64,000 nt of DNA. It comes from Bathynomus jamesi (Eukaryota; Arthropoda; Malacostraca; Isopoda; Cirolanidae). Made by a program: the position numbers and the translations under genes. Below, piece after piece: positions 34,601-43,215 of the stretch; the stretch's first letter is position 1; each line of letters starts with the position of its first letter. The DNA lies in contig JAJOZX010002572.1 of assembly GCA_023014485.1 (NCBI GenBank), positions 1 through 64,000 on the forward strand, written 5' to 3'. The notes under the pieces are model-generated. The model searched no databases. It saw nothing but the letters and a program-made list of their open reading frames with translations, and was not told where the DNA came from.

Positions 34601-37600
34601 ACCTTGTTCAAGGAAAGAGCTGATCTGATTAATCTTTCCACTGCAGAAGAAATAGATCTTTCTTGAATGACAGGGAAAGAGAATATGGCCCAAATATCTT
34701 GAAGATCTTTGGTAACTATATTGTAGCAATCGTTTGCAGTTGCTGATCCCCTTGACTTGATTTTTTCTCTCTTTTGAATGAAGAAATAGTGTCTGACAAC
34801 GTCTGCCTTTGTAGGAATCATTGATCGGCGGAATTCAGTGGCAAAACCAAAAGCTGCATTCGAAGATTTGTTTCTGGTTGACATTTTTTCAACATTTTTA
34901 AAAAATTAAAAATCCTGCTTTTATAGAATCATGCATGGATCATAAGTAAATCTAAAGAGCATAAATTCTTATAATTCCTGTAAAAATATATGATAATTAG
35001 AACATGAAATTTATTGGTATTGAATTTGAAATTCAACACACAGCTCAGTAAATTGATTACACATAAACGATGTTTATGTGTAATCAATTTTCTGATTATA
35101 GCAAATATTTTGAGAAAATACGCGTGGTGAGAATTTTGAGATCCAAATTTTTGAGGTAATTGCCTGAAAATTGCACACGAGATATATTATGCAATTTTAG
35201 GGGAGGGTCATCTCTATGAGAAGATGCTCTAAATGGTCTCCATTTTCATTTATGAGACTATTTTCATTTTTGGGGCGGAGCCAAAAATAGGAGGGAGTAT
35301 GCTAGTGGTACGGGGGGAGCATAAACTTTCTTTTGGAGTATGTTGGTCAGGACCCCAATTCATAAGCCCCACATAGTGCCCGATCTGCCCCCAGAAATTC
35401 GACCCGGCCTACTACACATACATAACTGGAAATTTCCAGAGGATGAGGGTGTCAGGCAATCAACCCATAGCCCCTATAGTTTTTTTTTATAGAGTATGAG
35501 CTCAGCACTTGATTACGCATTCACAAATCCCACCCTTCCATCGTTATTTTTCATCACAACATTTTTGTCATACCATTAATCGTACAAACCGTTAATCATT
35601 CTCTCCATATAACTGTCCCATAAAATTATGCTTCCCTCCATATGACCTCGATACTTTTTTGGAAACATTCTGAATTATCACGTGGTCCAACATCCTAATA
35701 CGAAAACAGACGAGCTTCTTTTTATCCATACATCATTGTTAGAATGTCGTATTTCCATACAAACCTTTTGTTGCCTCAACACCCTGTATATTTTTCCGCT
35801 AGAGTTCGTTTCCGGAATTTGTTTATATTTATCTACCTTTCCTTTAAATTTTAGTTTGTATACGTGTCCGTTATTAGTTAAACATTGTAGATATTTAAAT
35901 TCTTCTACAGTGTTCAAAGTTTATCTATTTGCCATAACACGATTTTCCTCTCCCATCCGCGAGAGCCTTACTTTTATACACATTCATTTAAAACTCGTGC
36001 ATCAACAATACATACAGTTGTTCTTAGTTCACTCCCTAATTCATAAATTGTTACCACATCACCACAATTATATGCGATACCTGCCTCGTCGTATCATTCA
36101 AAACCATATTTATAACATCCTCCTTTCCTATCAAACAGCACTCCATCCGTGTATATAAGCACACCGGACAAAAAATTAGTCACCCCTCTCAGAATGTACC
36201 TAATAACGTGTGACGGCGCCTCTGGCCTTGATAACCGCACGAATCCGGCGAGGCAGAGACTCTACGAGGTTGTGCATGTACTGAACATCGATTTGCTGCC
36301 ACTCGTTCATCAGCCGGTCCCGCCAGAGTCCGTGGGTGTCTATTCCTGCGCTTCACTTTCTGTTTCCAGCCTGAACAACACCTTCGACGCATTCAGGATT
36401 AAAGGCTTCATTGGACCTGCGATGTACTCGTCGCCTCCCATCATTGGAGAACAAACAAAAACGGGACTCATCGGACCAAATTACACGTTTCCAATCTGCC
36501 GCAGTCCAGTTTTTGTGCCTCTGAGCCCATTTATAACGTGCCAATTTGTGACTTGCTGTTAACAGCGGCCTCTTCCGTGGTACCCTGCTCCAGATGTCCA
36601 TCGCATGCAGTTCTCGTCGCAATGTCCGTTCGGAAATTGGTCGCTGGAGAACCTCATTGGTTTCTTGGAGCAATTGTTCTCTGGTTTGAAAACGATTTGC
36701 AGTTACTAGACGAGAAACATGGCGGCGGCCCCTATTGTCGAGAATTGTTTTCCGGCCACAGTTACGCCGTCGATTGTCAGTTGATTGCGAACTACACCAC
36801 TCTTTGTAAACTCGCTGGACAGTACGCGTTGACACACCAACAAATTGGGCTACTTCAGACATTTTGTGTCCGTGGGCTCTGCCAAACACGATGGCTCCTT
36901 TTTGCCACTGAGTAACGTCTGCCTCACGACCCATTTTGCAGACTATATCCAACACACACTTTGTTCTTCACCACCTCACGAAACAGATCTGATCCTGTGT
37001 GCTACGTCACCGCTACTTGTCACTTACCAATGCTACATCAGCGCCCTCTGTGTGACCTTGAACTTCCTACTATCGGTGCTATTAGGGGTGACTAATTTTT
37101 TGTCCGGTGTGCTTATTAAACAGGCATGCTGAAAGTACACACTATTGTACTACAGTATCGATACAAAGACCACAGCTTACCATTAATTCTCCCTTCTCAT
37201 TATATTTAACTAAACACACACACACACACACACACACAACTGCTTTTGATGCTGCTATGTTCAACAGATTACTAACTTATCTTTCACAGCATTGCTTTAT
37301 CCTATCTCCTGTGAGCCGACCAAAGTCGATTGGGAACTATGTTAGGTTTTACCTCGTTGTCGTAAACTTTTCTAATTAAAGTGTGTGAAGTATTTGATCT
37401 TCCATTCTTGTTTCTGCATTTTTGAGAAGGTTATGCAATGTTTAGCTACTGTGTAAACTATTTTGAACATGGTAAAGTATATAAATTTTAAAGCATACAA
37501 TCTTAATTTTTACGTTTAATGAAATTCTTATTCATGTAGACCTCGTGTTAAAATTTGTACAAAAGTAGGTGGGGTGTTTTTAAATATTTCCAAAAGCGCA

Positions 37601-38562
37601 TTTTTCAGCTTAAAATATATATATTTTTTTTAAAATTTATTTTTGTCTGGACGTTTCAGAGTAAAGTATTTAAATTTTAAAACATGCATGTATACATACA
37701 TTATCTAAAAGCCCATTTACTATTCTCCATGGTTAGGTTATGAACCCTGAACTCGGGACTGAAAGCATTCGAATAAGTTAAATGCAAGGATACACAGGGG
37801 ATCACTAATGAGAATAAAGCACTACCCTAACCTTGGTGATCATGGAAAAGTTGGTTTTACCTCAAGTGGTACATTCAATGAGATATAATAGTCTCCATTT
37901 ACGCACACCACAAACCCCTCTATTCCTCTCTGTTGCTTATTAACACTTGCCATATTTTTTTGAACTAATTGTTTATTCACACTTTTTTTTAACTAATTAT
38001 AGTATATCATTTTATGATTAACGAGGTCTTCCTAAACTTCTCGCAACTACCCACTCGCTATTTTATATATCTTAACAAATGTCTTCATTTCATATTTTCA
38101 CATTTAATGGAACTGCTGTATTATAACGTCAGATTTTGCGCGCGTGGCACGTGTGTAAGCAATTGGGCGTGAGTTCGTGTGTGATCATTTACGTGCAGGT
38201 AAAATTTTACGTGGAGTAAAATTTGTTTGCGCGGCAATACAATATTACTATATCATTGAAACGATTTATAGTGGAATAAGAAAGGGAAAATTAAGAATCG
38301 AGAATAGTAAAAATGGCGAAAAGAATATTGTAATCCTCGTAAGTATCGTATATTTGTATACATTAAGTTTTGTAGACTTTACCCATACATTTCTTTTTCA
38401 GGTTACGATTTGGGGAAACTGAATAAAATTGTAAAATTTATTCAAGAATCGAACCACAAAGCGAGCAGAACCCATTTTGATCCGGAGGCCATCCGCACTT
38501 CAACTTCTTTGCAAGAATTCGGCGAGTTGCTCATTAGATTCTCAAAAGGATCTCCGCGCTGA
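18511..38562 (+). CDS. TRMT1L: TRMT1L-like tRNA methyltransferase-family gene, 3' portion (7 exons)
   Basis: Seven exons (18511-18640, 20533-20669, 21247-21459, 25222-25412, 25643-25815, 28624-28843, 38402-38562) join in consistent phase into about 408 codons ending at TGA 38560-38562. Every intron has GT and AG ends. The translation follows the Trm1 family and best resembles vertebrate TRMT1L. It contains a SAM-binding Rossmann start (RCLDALGATGIAGL), the motif-IV region FDFVFLDCYGSS, STDDAALYGK, RNYGG, RAAARCNKGIEV, HCC-x-CED, SCDC, ELGPIWSGPIFD, FYFNLHRHSPKG and ASRTHFDPEAIRT. Trm1 enzymes make N2,N2-dimethylguanosine at tRNA position 26; TRMT1L has been linked to a different guanosine. 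The N-terminus, including any zinc fingers, is not in these exons. Oddity: the usual Asp-Pro of motif IV is Asp-Cys here. Confidence 0.92.
19141..19725. other. Intron with degenerate GATAC/ATTAC-rich hAT-like scraps
   Basis: At about 18950-19060 a GGGGCAATTAC-led stretch is rich in AATTAC words and resembles the ends of the hAT MITE at 39706. At 19224-19370 CAGTGATGGGCATTGATAC leads a stretch of repeated TGATAC words. Both look like one end of degraded hAT elements. No gene is present. Confidence 0.4.
19726..19876. repeat. Palindrome in TRMT1L intron
   Basis: Arms of about 62 bp (ACTCATTCCAAAGCATGTCA / TGACATGCTTCAGAATGAGT) surround a loop of about 24 bp. It abuts a mariner transposase fragment and is probably a rearranged end of that element. 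Confidence 0.85.
19877..20160 (+). pseudogene. Mariner transposase C-terminal fragment
   Basis: The 82-residue frame at 19891-20139 has HDNARPHTA, YSPDLAPLDF and LFGPLKDAL, the second and third catalytic blocks of mariner (DD34D) transposases. The N-terminal half is absent. It lies in the TRMT1L intron in the same orientation as the gene. Terminal inverted repeats were not found. Confidence 0.85.
20533..20669 (+). CDS. TRMT1L: TRMT1L-like exon b
   Basis: The exon runs from acceptor TTTTTCAG to donor GTGAGT. It encodes VEVTINDPLESACKIIREN, then ends in FDFV, the start of motif IV; the last codon is completed by exon c. Confidence 0.92.
21247..21459 (+). CDS. TRMT1L: TRMT1L-like exon c (motif IV)
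   Basis: It begins after CCTCATTTAG and ends before GTAGGT. It encodes FLDCYGSSVHYLDAVFRN, LLVITSTDDAALYG and ELAARLIIGAVVR. The DCYG here replaces the DP[FY]G usual at this site in Trm1 proteins. Confidence 0.93.
21740..22548 (+). mobile_element. Mariner-like element nested in the hAT element
   Basis: Ends CAGGGTGTCCCAGAATTAAC and its complement (GTTAATTCTGGGACACCCTA) extend as inverted repeats for about 48 bp, including TATCTATTTCAATGAAATCG. TA flanks lie at 21738-21739 and 22549-22550. At 809 bp it is shorter than intact mariners and lacks the N-terminal half of the transposase. Confidence 0.92.
21950..22418 (+). pseudogene. IS630/mariner-type transposase fragment
   Basis: Read from 21951 (VWLGMTKSKIYGPFFF), with one stop before LLDDGIL, it continues as VFQQDGAPCHYA, RWIGRGGPRPWPPHSPDLTP and LDFFAWG. 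These are the second and third catalytic blocks. The QQDGAP...RWIGRGG subtype differs from the HDNARPH mariners elsewhere in the window and resembles the foldback family at 59523. The first catalytic block is deleted. Confidence 0.85.
22606..22653. repeat. (TA)n microsatellite
   Basis: A pure TA tract of about 48 bp within the hAT element, in a TRMT1L-like intron. Confidence 0.95.
23161..24789. other. Intron sequence, no feature seen
   Basis: AT-rich intron of the TRMT1L-like gene between exons c and d. I found no reading frame with recognisable content and no clear repeat ends. Confidence 0.5.
24790..25012. mobile_element. hAT MITE (223 bp)
   Basis: Ends CAGTGGTTCTTAACC and GGTTAAGAACCACTG are perfect inverted repeats of the Charlie-like hAT type. 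The 8-bp duplication CTCTAAAG is at 24782-24789 and 25013-25020. The inner part has long C and G runs (GGGGGGCGCGCCCCCC) and no gene. Confidence 0.95.
25222..25412 (+). CDS. TRMT1L: TRMT1L-like exon d
   Basis: The exon follows ACTTGACAG and ends before GTAAAT. Its first base completes an arginine codon, giving VVR-AAARCNKGIEV across the splice. It includes a KVTRGPAAATQCVNT segment and LIHCCICED, a cysteine-rich zinc-type site. Confidence 0.92.
25643..25815 (+). CDS. TRMT1L: TRMT1L-like exon e
   Basis: The exon follows AAATTTCAG and ends before GTTTGT. It encodes ENPYSLLSCDC, ELGPIWSGPIFDSEF and KVLTLLQ, matching the conserved ENPY, C-x-C and ELGP(L/I)W parts of TRMT1L-type proteins. Confidence 0.92.
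25816..26435. other. Intron sequence, no feature seen
   Basis: AT-rich intron of the TRMT1L-like gene ahead of the mariner element; poly-A and poly-T runs only. Confidence 0.5.
26438..27701 (-). mobile_element. Mariner element, near full length (1264 bp)
   Basis: Ends TCACGTCATCCCATAAGTAA and, reversed, TCAGGTCATCCCATAAGTAA are inverted repeats of about 32 bp. TA duplications are at 26436-26437 and 27702-27703. Length is normal for mariner. The transposase gene is on the minus strand and degraded. Confidence 0.93.
26540..27522 (-). pseudogene. Mariner transposase pseudogene
   Basis: It starts with ATG at 27522 (MAVSEEHIRHIMLYEFKKGN, the paired-type HTH) and runs through a stop (KCQR*FQKF) to RSGRPAEFDD. 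After several lesions it resumes as GIVFHHDNARPHTA, PPDLAPSDYHLF and FYKHGIEKLVGRWQ. The tyrosine-serine of the usual YSPDLAPSD is reduced to PPDLAPSD. It is inactive. It sits in the TRMT1L intron, antisense to the gene. Confidence 0.88.
27702..28623. other. Intron sequence, no feature seen
   Basis: Intron between exons e and f. A GAGGCGAAAGCTTTCAGCCT stretch near 27887 has the look of a dispersed repeat but could not be assigned. Confidence 0.4.
28624..28843 (+). CDS. TRMT1L: TRMT1L-like exon f
   Basis: It follows TTCTCTTCAG and ends before GTTAAT. The first part is acidic and poorly conserved (EEGFEDGRKG, KTDEDDDEATVKRRK), a basic nuclear-signal-like KRRKTE, then the conserved CSPFYFNLHRHSPKG. 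A second AG at 28625-28627 could serve as acceptor, but would break the frame. Confidence 0.9.
28844..29392. other. Start of a 9.56-kb intron, no feature
   Basis: First part of the last intron of the TRMT1L-like gene, before element A copy 3. Nothing recognised. Confidence 0.5.
31285..33701 (-). mobile_element. RTE-type LINE, 5'-truncated, inside element B
   Basis: The LINE is flanked by a 17-bp target duplication, ACACAAGCCATTGAACT (31268-31284) and ACACGAGCCATTGAACT (33702-33718), one mismatch. Its 3' end on the minus strand is an AAGAGAAAGAAGAAG-type tail; the 5' end stops within the endonuclease domain next to CT-rich repeats. Removing it rejoins the element B codons around QWLV. Confidence 0.93.
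31313..33675 (-). pseudogene. RTE-type LINE endonuclease-RT polyprotein, nearly intact
   Basis: From 33675: the C-terminal part of an APE-type endonuclease (GGWGVGERNEGERVVDFAMA, SQIDFLMCRR, then AAQHRILVMDW). A one-base insertion near 33165 shifts the frame after ETWWW. The RT frame 31479-33230 carries LGPDGIPVEAW, YRGIKLMSHTMKVWERII, QLGFMPGRGTTDAIFALRQ, FIDLEKAYDRVPR, GLHQGSSLSPYLF, LFADDIVLC (active site) and FTYLGSTV. A second shift near 31510 leads to the C-terminal basic end (GRPKRRWMEKVRDDL...WRRLVRNADP). With just two frame lesions it is young. The RTE placement comes from the RT motifs and C-terminal style. Confidence 0.92.
35519..36150 (-). pseudogene. LINE reverse-transcriptase fragment (RTE-like)
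   Basis: The minus-strand frame 35678-35917 begins NTVEEFKYLQCLTNNGHVYK, close in pattern to the VExFKYLG(S/C) block after the RT active site of RTE-type LINEs. Upstream, NVYKSKALADGREENRV-type remains can be seen in other frames. Strongly decayed. Confidence 0.5.
36158..37113 (-). mobile_element. Tc1-like element with internal deletion (956 bp)
   Basis: Ends AGCACACCGGACAAAAAATT and its exact complement (AATTTTTTGTCCGGTGTGCT) are inverted repeats of about 28 bp, with TA at 36156-36157 and 37114-37115. Intact Tc1 elements are about 1.6 kb; the missing part is from the catalytic core of the transposase. Confidence 0.93.
36189..36934 (-). pseudogene. Tc1 transposase, catalytic core deleted
   Basis: From ATG at 36934 the frame gives MGREADVTQWQKGAIVFGRA (first HTH), VGVSTRTVQRVYKEW, RNCGRKTILDNRG (GRKT linker), SERTLRREL and WKRVIWSDESRFCLF (first catalytic Asp block), to the EGVVQAGNRK end near 36353. 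It then jumps to the C-terminal tail (GIDTHGLWRDRLMNEWQQID, LVESLPRRIRAVI). The second and third catalytic blocks are gone, so it is inactive. Confidence 0.9.
37114..38401. other. End of the last intron; (CA)n at 37213-37238
   Basis: A pure CA tract of about 26 bp is the only clear feature. The intron ends with the pyrimidine-rich acceptor TTTCTTTTTCAG at 38390-38401. Confidence 0.8.
38402..38562 (+). CDS. TRMT1L: TRMT1L-like exon g (terminal coding exon)
   Basis: Its first two bases complete the glycine codon of HRHSPKG. It encodes YDLGKLNKIVKFIQESNHKA, SRTHFDPEAIRTSTSL and ELLIRFSKGSPR, then TGA. The SRTHFDP-x2-(I/V)RT motif is the conserved Trm1/TRMT1L C-terminus, so this is the true end of the gene even though it lies 9.56 kb from exon f. 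Confidence 0.93.
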
Positions 38563-39705
38563 ATCTATTTTTTTGAGTATATTTTTACGTTGTTCGAGGG
38601 GTCTCCTAGTTGTGGCCCAATTTGGAGTCCCATAAACTTTATCTCTTTTATAAAAGCATTTTCACTCGGTTTGCTTTTGATAGACGTGGATAAAGCCTCG
38701 AGTAGTTTTTAGTGAAGTTGTTTCTGTAGGAAAGTGTACAAAATGTTAACCACGTGTCAATTTTTTGTTTCTTTAATGTTCGAAATCATTATAATTATGG
38801 TAGTGCCTCTTTGACTTCACTAGTCGTCTATCATTTTCAATTGTATTGATGCGTATCTCTGTTGTGTTTTTAATTTTGAGAGCTTATCGAAGGTCGAGGA
38901 CAACCATCTTTTAGCCGTTATGCTGTTGTCGTAAACTGTCAATAAGTAGAGAGTACATTAACTGTTTTATTTAACATTTTAGTTTTGGCATCTTCTGAAT
39001 GATTATGCAAAAAAAAATTTTTTTTTTAAATCGATGAGATGGTTTTCGTTGTTTAAGCATTTTTATCTTATATTTGCGAATTCACTGAGCACATGTTTTT
39101 GACGTTTATTTTTCATTTGGTTATTTTTGAGTTTTTATTGTAACTATAATAAATGAATGCCATTGTATTAGGTACAGAAACTCGTAGTTGTTCGGGATGT
39201 TGAATGATAAAGCGTATCAGAGCACGATTTGATTGTATTATAAAACTCGCGGCGTTCAAACTCGGTCGCTCAACCGTCTTGACTTGTCCTGTTTTCTTTT
39301 ATAGGCACCTTAACAACAATTAAATTATATTAAGAATTTCCAGAATGAGGTAGAGAGTTGTTTGGTGGAGAACTACTAGTGTAGTTACAGTATATAATTA
39401 TGAAAATTTTAACATTTTCACCGATGTTTGGTAAAAGTAATTATGATTCTCAGACGATCCAAAAGTACTTTAATTGTTTTCGTTCATTGTTATACAAGTT
39501 CAGAATCTCATCGTCAAAAGTGTTGCTTTATTTCTTTGTTACCGAAATTCACACGCGTTTTTTAACGAGTTGAAGTATTTTTTTTTTCTTCCATTACTTT
39601 CATTTCTTCAATTAAATTTCTGTTGGGTTTTTTCGTTGAAGACCCCAGAAGCTTTCCATATCATACCGTTGGGAAATATGCCTGTTATTTAATTATGGTA
39701 GACAC
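38563..39705. other. 3' UTR and downstream flank
   Basis: No reading frame of note. The first part is presumably 3' untranslated sequence of the TRMT1L-like gene. Confidence 0.5.
39148..39153 (+). promoter_or_regulatory. Candidate polyadenylation signal of the TRMT1L-like gene
   Basis: This is the first AATAAA after the stop codon, 586 bp downstream, followed by GT-rich sequence (GTAGTTGTTCGGG at about 39186). It is a candidate only; arthropod 3' ends also use variants. Confidence 0.35.
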
Positions 39706-40196
39706 CAGGGTTGGGGCGATTACGATTATTATTGCTTGGCATCTTTATGATTAAGATTACACACTTTTTCATATGTATTTGATTGATTACTTTTGATTAC
39801 TTTTTATTTAATTCGTGTAAAAGGACGCCTCACTTTTTGATAATGTGATTTCATGATCATATTTATTGTCATTATTATTATTATAATACATATGTAAATG
39901 TGAATAAAAACAAAATAAAAAAAAAGTGACAAAATCCTCTCAAATGTCCTTGCTAGGCCGCCTCGCAAGGGCATTTAAGGTGGCCAATGAGACTCGAAGC
40001 ATACTTCTCCGCGTGGAGGTGAAAATGTTTTTATTCACACTTGGACACGTTTTGAATCTATATAATGAATACACGACCTATTTTGCCTGTAATCGATTAT
40101 GATTACAGTTTTTGTCCATGATTACTGATTACACACAATTACTCCAGAATTTGTAATCGATTACGATGATTGCGATTACTGATTACCCCAACCCTG
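39706..40196. mobile_element. hAT MITE (491 bp) rich in GATTAC words
   Basis: Ends CAGGGTTGGGG and CCCCAACCCTG are perfect inverted repeats. The 8-bp flanks are GTAGACAC (39698-39705) and GTAGACAG (40197-40204). The subterminal parts hold many GATTAC/GTAATC words, probably spaced transposase sites. Confidence 0.92.
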
Positions 40197-40204
40197 GTAG
40201 ACAG

Positions 40205-43004
40205 GTGTTAATATGCCACGTCAAAAGACTTAACAATAGCAGATGAATCAATTTCAGACACTTGTTCGTTTCAAACGGCTCCAATTTGCGTTGATGAATT
40301 TATCTTAAATGAACTTGTTACAGTCTTGTGCATTCAGTTCTCACACTGGTCATTTTCTGTTGGTTTCCTTTTAACTTTATTTTCGATGAAATACAGACTG
40401 TGATTTACCTACACATTGAACCTATTTCAGGAGGTTTCATCACTGTGAAAGTTAATTTCTTCCTTTGTTTGCAGTTATTACCTTATTGTAGTAAAAAAAA
40501 TTTGGGTAACTTTTCATTTTTTTCTCTGTTTAGTAATGACGACAAAACATAAGTGTGCATACAGTCTCATTATTTTTCTTCCCACTACACATTGAATATC
40601 AAATTAATTTCATATTTGCACATCAGACTTTCTGTAGGCGGCCTTTTGAGTATAAATTTTAATTTATAATATCCTTTACCATATTATCTTTGTTTGGGTT
40701 GCTGTGAAAGAAAAATGTTTGTAGTTTGAAGGAACAGTCAAAGGAATATCTTGCAGAATGAAAGAAAAATTTTTACTTATTAGGAATCGTGCGGACGAAG
40801 GATTAAACGTTTATTGATAAATCATAATTTAGATTGTGTGATTGTAGTGTATATGCTTCGTCGTTTTATACGAGCCATAAATTTTGAATTATTATTATAC
40901 TTTTAACCCTTTATTTCTCGGGTCCATTTCTTTTCAAATAACGATCTCTTATTATTTTTTATGGCTTTTAAACAATGAATTAGTTTCATAAGTCAAGCAC
41001 GACTAAACAGTTCGTGTGGCATTTTGTTAATTTTTTAATGTAAAAAATATTTGTCGTTTTTAAGATTACTTTAAATTTGAGTTAAGAAGCAAATTAATTT
41101 CTAATTATACGAGTTTTACAGTTAACATAATATATTATTAAACGCGTACAAGATTGTTTGATGAGATTGGGGTTCTTTATTATGGAAGATTCATCTTGTT
41201 AATTTGTTTCGTGCTAGGAATGAAGTTGAGTTGAGTTAGCACTGTCATAGCGAGTCTCGCGCCACTCAGGCCTGAATTGGTAAGGTAAAACATGCACGTA
41301 TAGACACTGGATTACCCCAACCCTTAACCCAATTAAGACCGTACGAATACGGGAATACTAATTTAAAGGTTAAGTGTGAAAACCCGAGGCCTCTATTATT
41401 TCGAAGACAAAATTTACACGCGCCACTCGACGACCGTTGTCCAATTTATAATTTGTCTCGCTAGAAACAATGTTGATTTCAACATTTTTACAGATGCTTC
41501 ACCCGGTTGCGTTTGAAGTTTCAAACATTGTTTGTACATTGAATATTGACTTTCAGCAGTTAAATATTCACGTAATTATAGTGTGAACACCTAGTTTAAT
41601 ATTATTGCGCATCAAAAGTGATATATATTGTAATCTGTAAAATTCGAGTATGTTTTCATTAACTTCAGTGTGTGAATAATTCTTTGGTCTTAGTTAGAAC
41701 ATACCTCGATACTTCTGATGTTGATAAAAATCAATAAATCATAGCTGAAGTTTATTGAGAAACTCGCAAAGCCAATATGGCTGTAACCTAAAGCGAATTT
41801 GGTTAATTTCGGAATCAAAAGAGAATATTCTGACTATTTACTACAGAATTAGTATTTACTGAAATGGAAAGCTTGTTTGCCACAGCACATATATATTTTT
41901 TTATTTGTAGTTTTTCTCGTAAGTTTAACTCGTCATTGAATGTAGCCTAGAACAAAGAATTATACCAGTACCTTGATGAAGTTATAATATTTGAATTATT
42001 ATATTTTTAAAAATTGTTTTATTTCACACACCCTTCAAGATCTCAAAATTAATTCTGAAAGGAATAAACGAACAAATAACAACTGGATTGGAAAGGAAAA
42101 AGTTAATAAAGTGGGATTCCAAGCCACACCCTCTGGAAGACCGGAAATCCCATAAGAAGTTCGTTTAAGCGAGGCGTGATCTGTAAGAGTGCTGACACAA
42201 ACTATACGACACTTGTTCCAATATAGCTAATATAATTATTACCAAGTCACCTCCTCTCATTTATGAGCTCTCGTACTAAGATGACTATATGATAAACTAC
42301 AGCTCTCGTTTGCTATTTACTATTACCATACTGCCGAAGTGTACGGTTGAATGCACGAAAGGCCGCCTTCAATCATGTGTATACCAAATTTGGTGTAGAT
42401 TTCCCAGGCTATTTTGCCGTGTATAAACGAACAGACATCCCCCTACATATATTTATAAGATGTATGTATAAATTAAATGGCAATTTTTTCTCCATTGCTA
42501 TTTTCCCCCACTTGTTAATCCGTGTATGCGTGACAAATACACGGGTTAGGTTTTATGAAAATTAATAGCAAGACTTTAGAGTTTAGAGCATAATATAATG
42601 TTTATTAGCTAGTAGTAGTAGTTTAGTCGGATTTTGCAATTTTCGGGGTACGATAGACTAGGTTTTTCATGAAAGCTGTGCGATATTCTATGGGTTTAGC
42701 ATCCACAGATATGGACTTTTTCGACAATTTTAAAAATTTAAACCGATAAAAAGTAGGCGCCCACAGCGACGGGCATTCGTCGATATTTCATCTTTTCAAC
42801 ATTTGACTATCGGAGACATTTAAATGTAGGTGTTTATGAATAACTGTCGAGTGAGCAGGCTGTAGATTTGGCCATGCAACATTAGTAGAAGTTGATGAAC
42901 ACATTAAATGAATTAAAGTAAAAACCATTAAATGTGTGAATAAGTTGGTCATTTTTTTTAAGATGGCACGCAAATAATGTCTGAAAAGTATCGGAAGTGT
43001 TTTT
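40205..43004. other. Intergenic, no feature seen
   Basis: AT-rich sequence of 2.8 kb. Both strands were read for known motifs, splice-bounded exons and repeat ends; nothing was found that I can support. Confidence 0.5.
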
Positions 43005-43215
43005 GGGGTTTAACCTTCCTAACAGCAAAGGTCACATGATGGCTGGGGCCTACTGCTCTATTTGTGATCCGAACCAGTTGTCGCTTCATCTGTATGTAAA
43101 GAGCGGTCACCCATCAAACTGTTACCCAGCCCCAATGTCGCTTAATTTTACTGATTAACTGGGAGGGTATTGCGGCAATGGCCACGATGTACCCCTAGGT
43201 TGGAAGTCCTAATTC
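43005..43215 (-). repeat. 5S-rRNA-derived SINE, copy 1 (intact)
   Basis: On the minus strand 43103-43158 reads AATTAAGCGACATTGGG, a short spacer, then TTTGATGGGTGACCGC. These match the internal promoter of 5S rRNA genes (A box, intermediate element and C box: AAGTTAAGC...GGATGGGTGACCG). The following body (GAAGCGACAACTGGTTCGGA to GTGACCTTTGCTGTTAGGAA) is not 5S and is shared with copy 2. This is the structure of a SINE3-type element. Confidence 0.8.

Larger units (their letters stand above)
30297..34884 (-). pseudogene. Element B protein (about 700 codons), split by an RTE LINE
   Basis: Reading starts at 34884 (MSTRNKSSNAAFGFATEFRR). A cysteine-rich patch (CTCKCYDKG...FCRCEV) lies near residue 120. 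The frame crosses a single TAA at 34186 and continues in frame (NELPLVADRYRVSSRATAAI), then shifts near 33958. It goes on through VDHLCPDAG and LLCDGTAVNTGR to RSVQWLV at 33701, where the LINE interrupts, and resumes at about 31284 with QWLVCLLHMNELPF, ETIDGKASGPNTF, WFHIKSHPKATDGARNFFH and RIGYGNRHKF, ending at 30297. CDGTAVNTG and HMNELPFRNIF are signatures I associate with uncharacterised invertebrate transposon proteins; D and E residues there are plausible catalytic sites, unproven. Only one nonsense and one frame lesion besides the LINE are seen. Confidence 0.75.
29928..35330 (-). mobile_element. Element B: DNA transposon with about 160-bp inverted repeats
   Basis: The left end AAAGTTTATGCTCCCCTCCG and the right end GGGGGGAGCATAAACTTT start inverted repeats that continue for about 160 bp (to 30085 and from 35154), including ATTTCAGGCAATTA-type inner matches and GGTCATCTCTAT. 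A second direct copy of about 70 bp (GCATAAACTTTAGTTTGGAG at about 30152, GCATAAACTTTCTTTTGGAG at about 35319) extends past the right end, so the true right border could be as far as 35400. No target duplication can be read because element A is deleted at the junction. Confidence 0.75.
29393..35491 (+). mobile_element. Element A, copy 3, carrying nested element B and an RTE LINE
   Basis: The left end TATGGAAAAACTATAC is preceded by GAGTA (29388-29392). The right end, with TATAGTTTTTTTTATA, is followed by GAGTA (35492-35496). The element A sequence is seen at 29393-29927 and about 35405-35491; part of its middle is missing at the junction with B. This gives a three-level nest within the last TRMT1L-like intron: element A, then B, then the LINE. 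Confidence 0.88.
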
